41,093 bases of DNA from Bacillota bacterium (GTDB taxonomy: Bacteria > Bacillota > Clostridia > Oscillospirales > Ruminococcaceae): assembly GCA_029572815.1 (NCBI GenBank), contig JAKPUQ010000210.1:1-41093 (forward strand), given 5' to 3'. Shown piece by piece: positions 14,668 to 23,114 of the stretch; positions within the stretch are counted from its first letter, which is position 1; every line of letters starts with the position of its first letter. The notes under the pieces were generated by a model, which was not told the DNA's origin, searched no databases, and worked only from the letters and a program-made list of their open reading frames with translations. A program made the translations under genes and the position numbers.

Positions 14668-17280
14668 ATGGGTCTTACAGAAAAGGAAGCTGCCGAAAGA
14701 CTGAAAGCACAGGGCGAGAATACTCTCGGGGAGAGCAGGAGAACGGGCCCCATGAGGATATTCCTGGGGCAGTTCAGGGACGTTATGGTGATGATACTTC
14801 TGGGAGCTACGGTGGTGTCGGTGCTCCTCGGGGAGATATCCGACGCGGTGACTATAATCCTCATCGTGCTCCTCAACGCCATACTTGGCTTCGTGCAGGA
14901 GTACCGCACGGAGCATACTCTGGAAGCCCTGCGCTCCATGACCTCGCCCACCGCAAAGTGCTGGAGGGACGGGAAGCTGAAAGAGATAGACGCCTCGCAG
15001 CTTGTGACAGGGGACGTTATCGAGCTCGAAGCAGGTGACCGTATCCCTGCGGACTGCGCTGTACTGAAGGCGGCAGGCTTCTTCTCAGACGAGGCTCTCC
15101 TCACGGGTGAGTCCGTGGCGGTGGGAAAGTCCGCGGGAGATGAGAATGACACCGACAACTCCCTCAACAAGAGCAATATCGTCTACTGCGGAGCCTCCGC
15201 CACCAAGGGCACCTGCCGCGCAAGGGTCATAGCTACGGGCATGGCTACCCAGATGGGCAGGATATCGGAAATGCTCCGCGACATCGACAAGGAGCCCACC
15301 CCCTTACAGAAGCGCCTCGGGGAGCTGGGAAAGGTGGTCGCCATTATCTGCCTTGTGGTCTGTGTTGCTGTCTTCGGAGCAGGTGTGCTTCGGGGCGAGA
15401 ATGTCTTTGATATGCTCATGACAGGCATAACCATAGCCATTGCCGCTATCCCCGAGGGACTTCCTGCCACGGTGACTATCGCCCTTGCGCTTGCGGTAAG
15501 CCGTATGCTGAAGCAGAAGGCGCTGGTGAACAAGCTCCACAGCGTTGAGACTCTGGGCTGCACCTCGGTGATATGCTCCGACAAGACAGGCACCATAACC
15601 GAAAACCGCATGACCGTCACGGAGCTTTCCACGGCGGAGGATACGTACCTTTTCAGCGGCATGGGCTATCGTGTCAGCGGAGCTGTCACCAAGGGCGATA
15701 TTGCAGTAAATCCCGTGACGGAGAAGGCTCTGTCGGCGGCTCTGCGCTGCGGAGTCCTGTGCTCTACCGCGGAGATAAGCGCTCAGGAGGTCCCAAAAAG
15801 CCGCAACAGAGGTACTCTTGCAGGCAATGGAGAGTGGAGCGTAACGGGAGACCCCACAGAGGCGGCTCTCCTCATTGCGGCGGCAAAGGCAGGCATCACA
15901 AGGCAGTCCCTTTACGCAGGATACCGCGGTATAGGGGAGTTTCCCTTTGACAGCGAGACCCGCTTCATGGCGGTACACGTTGTCTGCGGCAGCGAGAAGT
16001 GTATCTATTTCAAGGGCGCGGAGGAGGTTATCCTGCCGAGGTGCTCCATGTATCTGGACGGCAGCGGTAAAGCTGTGCCCATGACTGCCGCCGTGAGAAG
16101 GAGCCTTGCGGAGAGGGCTGAGGATATGTCTCAGCGTGCCCTGAGAGTCCTTGCCCTGGCGGTCTGCGCCTCCGAGGAGCTCGACCCTCAGCGCCGTGAC
16201 TTTGTTTTCCTCGGCTTTGCAGGCATGACCGACCCGCCACGTGAGGAGGCAAAGACCGCTATCCGCAAGTGCAGCGCGGCTTCCGTAAAGACGGTGATGA
16301 TAACGGGAGACCATAAAAATACCGCCGTGGCAGTTGCTAAAAAGGCAGGACTGCTCAAAGGCGGCAAGGCTATGACCGGGGCGGAGCTTGACGGTCTCTC
16401 CGACGAGGAGCTTGACCGCTGTATCGGCGAATATACGGTGTTCGCCAGGGTTGAGCCCGTGCATAAGCTCCGCATTGTCCGCAGCTTCCGCCGCCGCGGC
16501 GAGATAGTCACCATGACCGGGGACGGCGTGAATGACGCTCCTGCGGTCGAGGAAGCCGATGTGGGCGTGGCTATGGGCGTTACGGGCACCGACGTCACCA
16601 AGCAGGCGGCTGACGTTATACTCATGGACGACAACCTTGCCACACTGGTGAACGCCGTTGAGCAGGGGCGCTGCGTTTATGCCAATATACGGAAGTTCGT
16701 GAGGTATCTGCTGTCCTGCAATATCGGTGAGGTGCTGACCATGTTCCTGGGACTTCTCATGGGAATGCCCGTGGTGCTGCTGCCCGTGCAGATACTGCTG
16801 GTGAATCTTGTCACCGACGGGCTCCCTGCGGTGGCATTGGGCATGGAGCCTCCCGAGAAGGACATCATGTCCCGACCACCGAGGCGCTCCGACGAGGGCT
16901 TTTTCTCGGGGGGACTCATGGGGCGGATAGTGTTCCGCGGTATTCTCATCGGACTTTCCACCCTGGGAAGCTTCGGCACGGTCATGCACATGGGCGGCTC
17001 TGTTGAAGCCTGCCGCACCGCCGCGCTCATCACCCTTGTGGTGTCCCAGCTGATACACGTTTTCGAGTGCCGCTCCGAGAAGCGCTCGCTGTTCAGGCTC
17101 AATCCCTTCGGCAATATGAAGCTTGTGGGAGCAGCGGCACTGTCCGCGGCAGTCCTTGCGGCAGCGGTAATGGTGCCTCAGCTTCAGGTGGTGTTCAGCA
17201 CAGTGGCTCCCGATATGATGCAGCTCCTGACCGCACTGGGCTTCAGCGTTGCCGTGCCTGTTATCTGCGGTATCATCTGA
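14668..17280 (+). CDS. P-type Ca2+-transporting ATPase (type II)
   Basis: This cation pump of about 870 residues exports Ca2+ at the cost of ATP. The actuator motif TGES is at residue 146, the phosphorylated Asp305 is in DKTGTITENR and the hinge motif is TGDGVNDAPA (618-627). Ca2+-site residues of the SERCA/PMCA class are visible in M4 (IPEGLPAT) and M6 (NLVTDGLPAVALGMEP). Ten hydrophobic segments are present. I choose the ATG at 14668 because AAAGGG lies 8 bases upstream; an in-frame TTG at 14650 overlaps that site. It stands alone on the plus strand, divergent from pot and convergent with mazF. Confidence 0.93.
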   Translation: MGLTEKEAAERLKAQGENTLGESRRTGPMRIFLGQFRDVMVMILLGATVVSVLLGEISDAVTIILIVLLNAILGFVQEYRTEHTLEALRSMTSPTAKCWRDGKLKEIDASQLVTGDVIELEAGDRIPADCAVLKAAGFFSDEALLTGESVAVGKSAGDENDTDNSLNKSNIVYCGASATKGTCRARVIATGMATQMGRISEMLRDIDKEPTPLQKRLGELGKVVAIICLVVCVAVFGAGVLRGENVFDMLMTGITIAIAAIPEGLPATVTIALALAVSRMLKQKALVNKLHSVETLGCTSVICSDKTGTITENRMTVTELSTAEDTYLFSGMGYRVSGAVTKGDIAVNPVTEKALSAALRCGVLCSTAEISAQEVPKSRNRGTLAGNGEWSVTGDPTEAALLIAAAKAGITRQSLYAGYRGIGEFPFDSETRFMAVHVVCGSEKCIYFKGAEEVILPRCSMYLDGSGKAVPMTAAVRRSLAERAEDMSQRALRVLALAVCASEELDPQRRDFVFLGFAGMTDPPREEAKTAIRKCSAASVKTVMITGDHKNTAVAVAKKAGLLKGGKAMTGAELDGLSDEELDRCIGEYTVFARVEPVHKLRIVRSFRRRGEIVTMTGDGVNDAPAVEEADVGVAMGVTGTDVTKQAADVILMDDNLATLVNAVEQGRCVYANIRKFVRYLLSCNIGEVLTMFLGLLMGMPVVLLPVQILLVNLVTDGLPAVALGMEPPEKDIMSRPPRRSDEGFFSGGLMGRIVFRGILIGLSTLGSFGTVMHMGGSVEACRTAALITLVVSQLIHVFECRSEKRSLFRLNPFGNMKLVGAAALSAAVLAAAVMVPQLQVVFSTVAPDMMQLLTALGFSVAVPVICGII

Positions 17281-17286
17281 ATTGAT

Positions 17287-17398
17287 TCAGTTGAGAGTTG
17301 AAAGCTGAGAGTGGAGAGTCAATGTGTTCGCTTTGCTCACAATATTTAAATATTGCCGCCGCAGGCGGCTCCACAGCTTTCAACTCTGAACTCTCTGC
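17287..17398. repeat. Imperfect palindromic intergenic repeat
   Basis: GAGTTGAAAGCTGAGAGTGG on the left matches CTCCACAGCTTTCAACTC on the right in inverted order, with a GC-rich inner hairpin (GCCGCCGCAGGCGGC) between them. The shape is that of a small non-coding palindromic element inserted after the ATPase gene. No reading frame is present. Confidence 0.55.
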
Positions 17399-17408
17399 TA
17401 TAAACTAA

Positions 17409-17441
17409 ATCGGGACCTTGCAAAGCAGGATCCCGATTTTT
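17409..17441 (+). terminator. Intrinsic terminator between the ATPase and mazF genes
   Basis: ATCGGGACCT and AGGATCCCGAT pair with one bulged base and are followed by TTTTTC. It can end ATPase transcription and perhaps the convergent mazF transcript. Confidence 0.75.
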
Positions 17442-17443
17442 CA

Positions 17444-17791
17444 TTATATTTCAAGCCCGAAGCTTATGGACAGGGCGGTGTTCACCTTGTTCATGGAGTT
17501 AAGGTCCAGCTCGCCCATTTTGTCCTTGAGCCGCTTCTTGTCGATGGTGCGTATCTGCTCCAGCAGCACTATGCTGTCCTTGGCGAGACCGCATTTATCC
17601 GCCTGCACCTCTATATGTGTGGGCAGCCTGTTCTTGTCCCGCTGACTGGTTATTGCAGCCGCGATGACCGTGGGACTGTGCCTGTTGCCCACATCGTTCT
17701 GGACTATAAGTACAGGTCTTATACCGCCCTGTTCCGAGCCTACTACGGGGCTCAGGTCGGCGTAATATATTTCTCCTCTTCTGACTGGCAT
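17444..17791 (-). CDS. mazF: MazF/EndoA-type endoribonuclease toxin
   Basis: The 115-residue sequence-specific mRNA interferase has family hallmarks: [20 protein letters not shown] with the catalytic-loop Arg/Glu, RPVLIVQND, the catalytic Thr-Ser stretch AAITSQ, THIEV and [13 protein letters not shown]. Close relatives (Bacillus EndoA) cleave at UACAU-type sites and pair with a ribbon-helix-helix antitoxin encoded just upstream. No such antitoxin gene is visible in the 108 bases before it, where a membrane acyltransferase ends instead. GGGAG precedes the ATG. It may be the housekeeping solo MazF seen in some clostridia, with the antitoxin elsewhere. Confidence 0.93.
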   Translation of the reverse strand: MPVRRGEIYYADLSPVVGSEQGGIRPVLIVQNDVGNRHSPTVIAAAITSQRDKNRLPTHIEVQADKCGLAKDSIVLLEQIRTIDKKRLKDKMGELDLNSMNKVNTALSISFGLEI

Positions 17792-17899
17792 ATCAATTCT
17801 CCCGATATATTATGAATTTCAGCTGATGTTCTTATTATTGCCTTTGAGGCTGAGTTTATACAGCTTCTTTTCATTATATGCTTCGGGGAGGGCTTTTGC

Positions 17900-19021
17900 T
17901 TATGCCGTCTTTTTGCTGTCTGCGGTCTTCTTTGCGAAGAAGCCGCATATGAGCTTTTCTGCAGGTGAGGAGATCAGGTATCTGTAAACTATGGCTGCAA
18001 TGAGAACTGTCACGGCGTAGCTGAACCATACTGCCTTGGTTGAGAAGTCAAGCTCCAGGGACATATACTCGTCCAGCACCGCTATGGCGCACTGTACGGG
18101 GAAGTGCACAAGGTATATCACGATGGAGAGCTCTCCCAGTATTGCAAGTGGACGGAAGCCCAGTACGGCGCGGAGCCACGGTATGAGCAGCACCGCAAGT
18201 ATCAGCGAGGGTGCTGTGCCTATGATGAAGGCAGTGGTGACATCGCCTGTGAATTCGGGTCTCAGCCTTGCCGCAAGATAGGACAGCACAGCTATGCCGA
18301 GGCAGATATAGCCAAGCCGCTGTGACCTGAACTTCTCACGGTATTTATAGACTTCAAAGAGTATGGCTCCAACGGAGAAGCAGGCGATACCTCTGCCCAC
18401 AAGGCTGTTCCACAGGGGAAGCTCCTTCTTTGAGAGTATCATCGCCATGCCTATGAGAAAGGTCCCGAAGAAGACATAGCAGGCGCGGCGCTCATTTTTA
18501 GCGTGATAAAGTATCAGGTAGAACAGCAGATAGCACAGCATACATATGCTTATGCACCATGACGGCGCGTCAAAGGACCAGTCTGTGCCGAAAAAGCCGT
18601 CCTGCATGAGCAGCAGGTTCTGGAACAGATGCTGGAGGTCGAAGTTCCCGTATACAAAGGTCTCGCCGCAGCGATGACGGTATATGAGCTCCAGAACTAT
18701 GGTCACCGCCGTGAAGAAAAGAAAGGGCGGATATACCTTTTTCAGCCGCTTTACTATGAATTCACGGAAGCCTATAAGACGTCCCGTGACTCTTTCCGAG
18801 TAGCCCATCATCATTCCGAAGCCCGAAAGCATGAAGAACAGTTCCACCATGAGGTAGCCGTTCTTATAAGAAACGGGGAACACGGAGAAAAAGGGCGAGC
18901 CGTTCTGCGGCTTGAAGTGCTGATAGTGCCAGAAAAATGCTATGATACAGGCGCCTATGCCCTTCATGCCATCGATGGCAGTGAGTCGGCGGTCTGTTTT
19001 GTCAGTCTTTTTGGATGCCAT
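17900..19021 (-). CDS. Membrane acyltransferase (family 3, OafA-type)
   Basis: The 373-residue protein has about ten hydrophobic segments. It has the family-3 acyltransferase start (RLTAIDGMKGIGACIIAFFWHYQH, with the conserved His) and the GYLMVELFFMLSGFGM block. Such enzymes move acetyl or other acyl groups across the membrane onto surface polysaccharide or lipids. Downstream motifs include FVKRLKKVYPPF and VIYLVHFPVQ. The target is unknown. AAAGGA precedes the ATG. It overlaps the end of the DUF2809 gene by 20 bases. Confidence 0.87.
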   Translation of the reverse strand: MASKKTDKTDRRLTAIDGMKGIGACIIAFFWHYQHFKPQNGSPFFSVFPVSYKNGYLMVELFFMLSGFGMMMGYSERVTGRLIGFREFIVKRLKKVYPPFLFFTAVTIVLELIYRHRCGETFVYGNFDLQHLFQNLLLMQDGFFGTDWSFDAPSWCISICMLCYLLFYLILYHAKNERRACYVFFGTFLIGMAMILSKKELPLWNSLVGRGIACFSVGAILFEVYKYREKFRSQRLGYICLGIAVLSYLAARLRPEFTGDVTTAFIIGTAPSLILAVLLIPWLRAVLGFRPLAILGELSIVIYLVHFPVQCAIAVLDEYMSLELDFSTKAVWFSYAVTVLIAAIVYRYLISSPAEKLICGFFAKKTADSKKTA

Positions 19022-19406
19022 GTCTGTTCCTTTCCGTGAGCCGTCTGTATATAAATATCTCTATGATGGTCACAAGTGTTCCTGCGGCGTAGCTCCACAG
19101 GTCGGCAACAGCGAAGTCGGTGCCTATGATTATGCGGAGAAGCTGATTTTCTATGCCCAGTATATCGGCGATATGCGCCTTCTGGAGGAACTCCACCATA
19201 AAGGAGAATGCCAGTATCCCCATGGCAACTGCATAAGAATTGAACCGTTTCGGTACGAAGCTCCGCAGCAGGCAGTATATCACCCATACAACTATGACAT
19301 CGCCGATATAGGCGCGTATGAATTTGCTGAAATAGAACACGCCTATGCATATCTCAACTCCCAAAAGCAGGAGAAAGCCCGCGATGTAGGGCAGCCGCGC
19401 TTTCAT
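19002..19406 (-). CDS. DUF2809-family membrane protein
   Basis: The 134-residue protein has four hydrophobic segments and the DUF2809 pattern (GDVIVVWVIYCLLRSF, FSFMVEFLQ, TDFAVADLWSYAAGTLV). VanZ-like proteins look similar, but the charged FxVxxLxxYAxG end fits DUF2809 better. The function is not known. AAGGAG lies 5 bases before the ATG, inside the end of hydF, and the two genes overlap by four bases. The position suggests coupled translation, with no clear functional link. Confidence 0.75.
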   Translation of the reverse strand: MKARLPYIAGFLLLLGVEICIGVFYFSKFIRAYIGDVIVVWVIYCLLRSFVPKRFNSYAVAMGILAFSFMVEFLQKAHIADILGIENQLLRIIIGTDFAVADLWSYAAGTLVTIIEIFIYRRLTERNRHGIQKD

Positions 19407-20602
19407 TCTATCTCCTTTGCAAGGTCGGGGAACACGCCCAGACTGCGCCTGAGTATGCCGTTCATCATTGCTATGGCAATGCCGTAGTTGGTGAAGGGGA
19501 CCTTCTGGTCCTCGGCGGTCTTGCGCCTGTATGTCATCTCACGCTCGTTCAGCATACAGCCGCCGCAGTGTATCACAAGGCTGTAGGGAGAAAGGTCCTC
19601 GGGGAACTCACGTCCCGAGCTGAGGGCTATCTCTATGTCCTTTCCCGTGTACTTTTTCAGCAGGGCAGGCAGCTTCACGCTTCCGATGTCGCCGCACTGG
19701 CGGTGGTGGGTGCAGCCCTCGGATATGAGGACTTTCGCTCCGTCCTCCAGGGACTTTATGGCAGCTGCGCCCTTTACGGCGGTCTCAAGGAAGCCCTTGT
19801 AACGCGCCATGAGTATGGAGAACGAGGTCAGGGGGACGTCCACGGGGACTATCCTGCTGACCATGGCGAATGCCTGACTGTCGGTTATGACCATTTTCGG
19901 CGGCGCAGACAGCTTTTCCAGCGTCTCCGCCAGCTGGTGCTCCTTGGTGAATACCGCCATTGCATCGGCGTCCAGAACGTCGCGGAGGGTCTGCACCTGG
20001 GGGAGTATCATTCTTCCCTTGGGAGCGGCAGCGTCTATGGGAGTTACCAGCACCACCATGTCACAGGGACTGAGCAGGTCGCCCACTATGCGCCTCTCAG
20101 CAGAGGGCAGCTTTGCAAGGGCGGCAATACGCTCCTTGAGCTCATATATGTTCTCGCCTGTAAGGGCGCTGACTTCAAATTCGTTGTCCTGACAGACACG
20201 CTTCTGTGCAATGTCGGACTTGTTGTACACCGTCAGCCAGGGTATATCCTTCTCTTTGAATATGCCGATGAGCTGACGCTCAGTGTCGGTGAGACCAACG
20301 GTGCCGTCAACTATTAGCACCGCAAGGTCTGTGCGGTTGAGTATCTGCTTTGTTCTGCGGACTCTCAGCTCGCCCAGGTCTCCCTCGTCGTCAAATCCGG
20401 GAGTATCTATTATGACTACGGGACCTATTGGGAGCAGCTCCATCGCCTTGGTGACGGGGTCTGTGGTGGTGCCCTTCACATCGGACACCACGGACAGCTC
20501 CTGACCCGTAACAGCGTTTACTACGCTGGATTTTCCTGCATTTCTCCTTCCGAAGAAGCCTATGTGGACTCTCTCGGAGGAGGGTGTATCGTTCAGACTC
20601 AT
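19403..20602 (-). CDS. hydF: [FeFe]-hydrogenase H-cluster maturation GTPase HydF
   Basis: HydF is the GTPase scaffold on which the 2Fe subcluster of [FeFe] hydrogenase is built, with HydE and HydG. The G domain has P-loop GFFGRRNAGKSS, switch GTTTDP, DTPG and NKSD. The C-terminal domain carries the cluster ligands in GCTHHRQC and, 40-50 residues on, HCGGC. The 399-residue length is normal. I prefer the ATG at 20602 with a GGTGA site upstream; a GTG three codons earlier is the site itself. HydE, HydG and the hydrogenase are not in the window. It lies 16 bases downstream of the damaged SUFU gene. Confidence 0.95.
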   Translation of the reverse strand: MSLNDTPSSERVHIGFFGRRNAGKSSVVNAVTGQELSVVSDVKGTTTDPVTKAMELLPIGPVVIIDTPGFDDEGDLGELRVRRTKQILNRTDLAVLIVDGTVGLTDTERQLIGIFKEKDIPWLTVYNKSDIAQKRVCQDNEFEVSALTGENIYELKERIAALAKLPSAERRIVGDLLSPCDMVVLVTPIDAAAPKGRMILPQVQTLRDVLDADAMAVFTKEHQLAETLEKLSAPPKMVITDSQAFAMVSRIVPVDVPLTSFSILMARYKGFLETAVKGAAAIKSLEDGAKVLISEGCTHHRQCGDIGSVKLPALLKKYTGKDIEIALSSGREFPEDLSPYSLVIHCGGCMLNEREMTYRRKTAEDQKVPFTNYGIAIAMMNGILRRSLGVFPDLAKEIE

Positions 20603-20617
20603 TTTATTCACCAGCTT

Positions 20618-21736
20618 TTAGTTTATGCGTACAAAATTTGGAGAGAAGGTATGGGGGAGGAATTGGGGCATTCCCGAGAAAATGTGCATAAGCTTGGGTG
20701 CGGGGCACTGCTTTATGAGCTCCTCGATACCGTGCTGGCGGAGGAAACTCAGCTCTGCTTCATTTATGGGCACCATCCAGAGGGTGTTTACTCTGCCCCC
20801 TGCGAAGCTGCGCCACTTAGGCTCCTCCAGTCCCTCGACGTATATGGGATTTATGAACAGAATTGCGGCAAATCCGCGTATATTGGGGAAGTCGAAGGTG
20901 TGACCGTGCCAGAGGAAGCTGCGCTCGTCCCAGGGCATATCTCCCACGTCCTTCATCACCATGCCCATGAGCTCAAGGATCGCTGCGTGCTTGTCAATAG
21001 TTGCGAATGCCAGCTCTATGCGGCTCTGGTCGGCGCAGTTGTTGCCGAAAGCCTGTGCCACTCCGGGCATTGCGAACTGGCTGACGCCGATGGTGATATT
21101 GAACACCATGTTTGCCTTTCTGCCCTGCACCAGGGTCCTGTGGGGAAATCTCTCCGTGCCTATGGGCTTTGCGGAGGTGTGGGGAGAGCCGAAGAAGCTG
21201 TCTGTTATAGCCAGATAGTCCTGTTCAAGCTTCTGCCAGGTCTCCTCCCTGGGGATTATCTCTCAGAAGGACTTGCAGGTCTTTATGCGGTTTTCAAGGT
21301 CGGGACCTTCGGGCATACCCCAGGCGTAGCGGGTCTGACCCTTTGCGAATACAGAGAAGCCGGGGAAGTCGTAAAGTCCTGCTATAGGCGGTATTACACA
21401 TATAAGCTTGTTGTCGTGATAGATGGCGCAGGCGTCTCCCGTGTCGAACCATACACAGCTGAGCTTGTCGGGGTCAAGGGTCATGCCCTCTTTGGGCTGG
21501 AGCTCCGAGACGTTTTCCCTGCCCAGCACGGGACCCTCGCCCCTGTCAAGGCATCTCAGGTCCATTTCCGGGGGAGTGCCGTGTCTGTTGCATATCCAGA
21601 GCATATTCAGCACTCTTGCACCGTGCTCGGGTGAGCAGAAAAAGTAGAGATAGTATGCGTTCCTCTCCTGTGCTATCAGAGCGTCGATGTGGCAGATAGG
21701 GGAGCTTGATTCAAATATATATTCGCGGTCTTCCAT
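20618..21736 (-). pseudogene. SUFU-domain protein interrupted by an in-frame TGA
   Basis: This is a paralogue of the next gene upstream, about 373 codons long. The first 157 codons end at a TGA (21263-21265). The same frame then runs on without further stops through EIIPREETWQKLEQDY and the SUFU core (NITIGVSQFAMP, FLWHGHTFDFPNI, NTLWMVPINEAEL). The intact paralogue has RTFWDNI where this one has KSF-stop-EII, so TGG for a conserved Trp became TGA. Everything else matches, which points to a very recent nonsense change, a sequence error or read-through. Bacterial SUFU proteins are known as immunity proteins of polymorphic toxin systems; no toxin is visible here. Confidence 0.82.
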
Positions 21737-21781
21737 GTTATTCTCCTTGAAAAGTATTGTATCTCATGTGATTGCGGACGG

Positions 21782-22861
21782 TCAGAGGCTGAATTTCGGT
21801 CTGCCGTCAAAGATGTGGAGGTGCTGAGGGTCGGGGCACTTCTTCAGAAGCTCTGCAATGCCCAGCTCGCCGAGAGCTGCGAACTCCTGAGAGGTTATGG
21901 GCACCAGCCACAGCAGGTTCACGCGGTTTCCGATGAATTTTCTCCACTTCGGGCACTCCATGCCCTCTATGTAAACGGGATTTATCAGGACTATCTGTGA
22001 AAAGCCCTTTATATTTGGAAAATCAAATGTATGACCGTGCCAGAGGAAGTTCAGCTCGTTCCAGGGCATATTGGCAACATCAGACATTACCGAGAACATC
22101 ATCTGTGTCAGGGGTTCATGGCGCTCCTGCGCCGCAAATCCAAGCTCTATGCGGTTGCAGTCGTTGTAGTGGCTGCCGAAAACCATTTCCGAACGGGGCA
22201 TAGCGAACTGGCTTACACCTAAGGTGATACCGTAGACAACGCCGTCCCTTCTGCCCTGTGCAAGAGCCTTGGGTGGAAAATCGCCGCCGTCTATAGCGTA
22301 ATACTTCTCATGCTGACTGCCGTAGAACTCCTCGATGACTCTCAGGCACTCGTCCTGTATCTCGGGCCATGAATCGTCGGCTTCGATGTTATCCCAGAAG
22401 GTCCTGAGGCCCTTTGCGCGCTCTGCAAAGTCAGGCTTTTCGGGCATTCCCCAGGCATAACGGGTCTGACCCCTGGCAAATACGGAAAATCCGGGGAAGT
22501 CATGGAGACCTGCATAGGGAGGGATAGCGCAGAGCAGCTTGTCACCATAGAAAATGGCTGCACTGTCGCCGCTCTCGTACCAGTAACAGGAGAGCTTGTC
22601 GGGGTTGAGGGTTATGCCGGCCGCAGGGTGTATGGGAGCCAGGTTCTCCTTTGCCAGCATGGGAGCCTTTCCGTCCTTCATGCACTGAGGGTCGAATACC
22701 TCGGGAGCGGGGCGGCGGTTGCACACCCACAGCGCCCTCAGCAGCTTTACTCCCGTCTCGGGAGCTGTCATAAGGTACATATAGTATGTGTTGTCGTCTG
22801 CTTCGATAACTGCGTCGATATCGCAGATAGGGGAGCGCGATTCAAAGATTATCTCACTCAT
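21782..22861 (-). CDS. SUFU-domain protein (Suppressor-of-fused-like)
   Basis: The 359-residue cytoplasmic protein has a C-terminal SUFU domain (about residues 215-350: YGITLGVSQFAMP, FLWHGHTFDFPNI, RVNLLWLVPITSQEF). The N-terminal half (SPICDIDAVIEADDNTYYMY and onward) I do not recognise. In bacteria SUFU domains are frequent as immunity proteins against secreted toxins, which is a possible but unproven role. The ATG at 22861 has AAAGGAG at good spacing; an upstream in-frame start near 22918 would begin inside the leader hairpin. A tandem paralogue follows 45 bases downstream. A strong promoter lies at 22925-22953. Confidence 0.85.
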   Translation of the reverse strand: MSEIIFESRSPICDIDAVIEADDNTYYMYLMTAPETGVKLLRALWVCNRRPAPEVFDPQCMKDGKAPMLAKENLAPIHPAAGITLNPDKLSCYWYESGDSAAIFYGDKLLCAIPPYAGLHDFPGFSVFARGQTRYAWGMPEKPDFAERAKGLRTFWDNIEADDSWPEIQDECLRVIEEFYGSQHEKYYAIDGGDFPPKALAQGRRDGVVYGITLGVSQFAMPRSEMVFGSHYNDCNRIELGFAAQERHEPLTQMMFSVMSDVANMPWNELNFLWHGHTFDFPNIKGFSQIVLINPVYIEGMECPKWRKFIGNRVNLLWLVPITSQEFAALGELGIAELLKKCPDPQHLHIFDGRPKFSL

Positions 22862-22895
22862 TGTTTTTCTCCTTTTACCTATATCATTAAACAAA

Positions 22896-22922
22896 AGCCG
22901 CGGAGCAAGGTGCTCCACGGCT
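22896..22922 (-). terminator. GC hairpin with T-run at the SUFU transcript start
   Basis: On the minus strand AGCCGTGGAGCA and TGCTCCGCGGCT pair (one G-U) around 3 bases and are followed by TTTTGTTT. It begins where transcription from the promoter at 22925-22953 should start. It could be an attenuator, a 5' stabilizing hairpin or a leftover terminator. Confidence 0.6.
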
Positions 22923-22924
22923 CA

Positions 22925-22953
22925 ATTATAACATAAAAGCACTATAATAGCAA
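22925..22953 (-). promoter_or_regulatory. Promoter of the SUFU-hydF unit
   Basis: On the minus strand TTGCTA (22948-22953), a 17-base spacer and TATAAT (22925-22930). The spacer TTATAGTGCTTTTATGT differs by one base from that of the promoter at 7733-7761. Confidence 0.75.
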
Positions 22954-23113
22954 GGGACGCGGCGAAAAAGTTCCCGTGCGACGTATTATAACGCGAAAAA
23001 GCCCGCGGGGCTCACCATGACTATGACCTGTGTCCTGTGATAGCTGTGGCGCGTGGAAAGAGCTGCGCTTCGCCGGAACTTTGACGCGAAAAAGCCCGCG
23101 GGGGCTCCCCCGC
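22946..23113. repeat. Intergenic repeat cluster, CGCG-GAAAAA units
   Basis: GACGCGGCGAAAAAG (22956-22970), ACGCGAAAAAGCCCGCGGGG (22990-23009) and a second copy of the latter (23084-23103) occur within 160 bases, each a GC hairpin joined to an A-run. They are related to the two units upstream of potA. No gene is present between the SUFU and malic enzyme genes. Confidence 0.6.
23089..23113 (-). terminator. Terminator of the malic enzyme gene
   Basis: On the minus strand GCGGGGG-AG-CCCCCGC forms a tight hairpin followed by GGGCTTTTTCG, immediately after the stop codon. The T-run is separated from the stem by four bases. Confidence 0.65.
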
Positions 23114-23114
23114 C

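Noticed and set aside
15304..17058. A very long open frame antisense to the Ca2+ ATPase gene
   Set aside because: His/Gly/Arg-rich composition typical of a shadow of biased codons; the plus strand carries all P-type ATPase motifs.
17752..17874. A 40-codon minus-strand frame (MKRSCINSASK...) overlapping the mazF start, as a candidate antitoxin
   Set aside because: No ribosome binding site, no ribbon-helix-helix pattern, and it runs through the mazF start in another frame.
21263..21265. TGA as a general sense codon in this genome
   Set aside because: Many clear genes here (spoVAD, potC, argH, argJ, argD, argF) end in TGA at the expected family length, so TGA is a normal stop.
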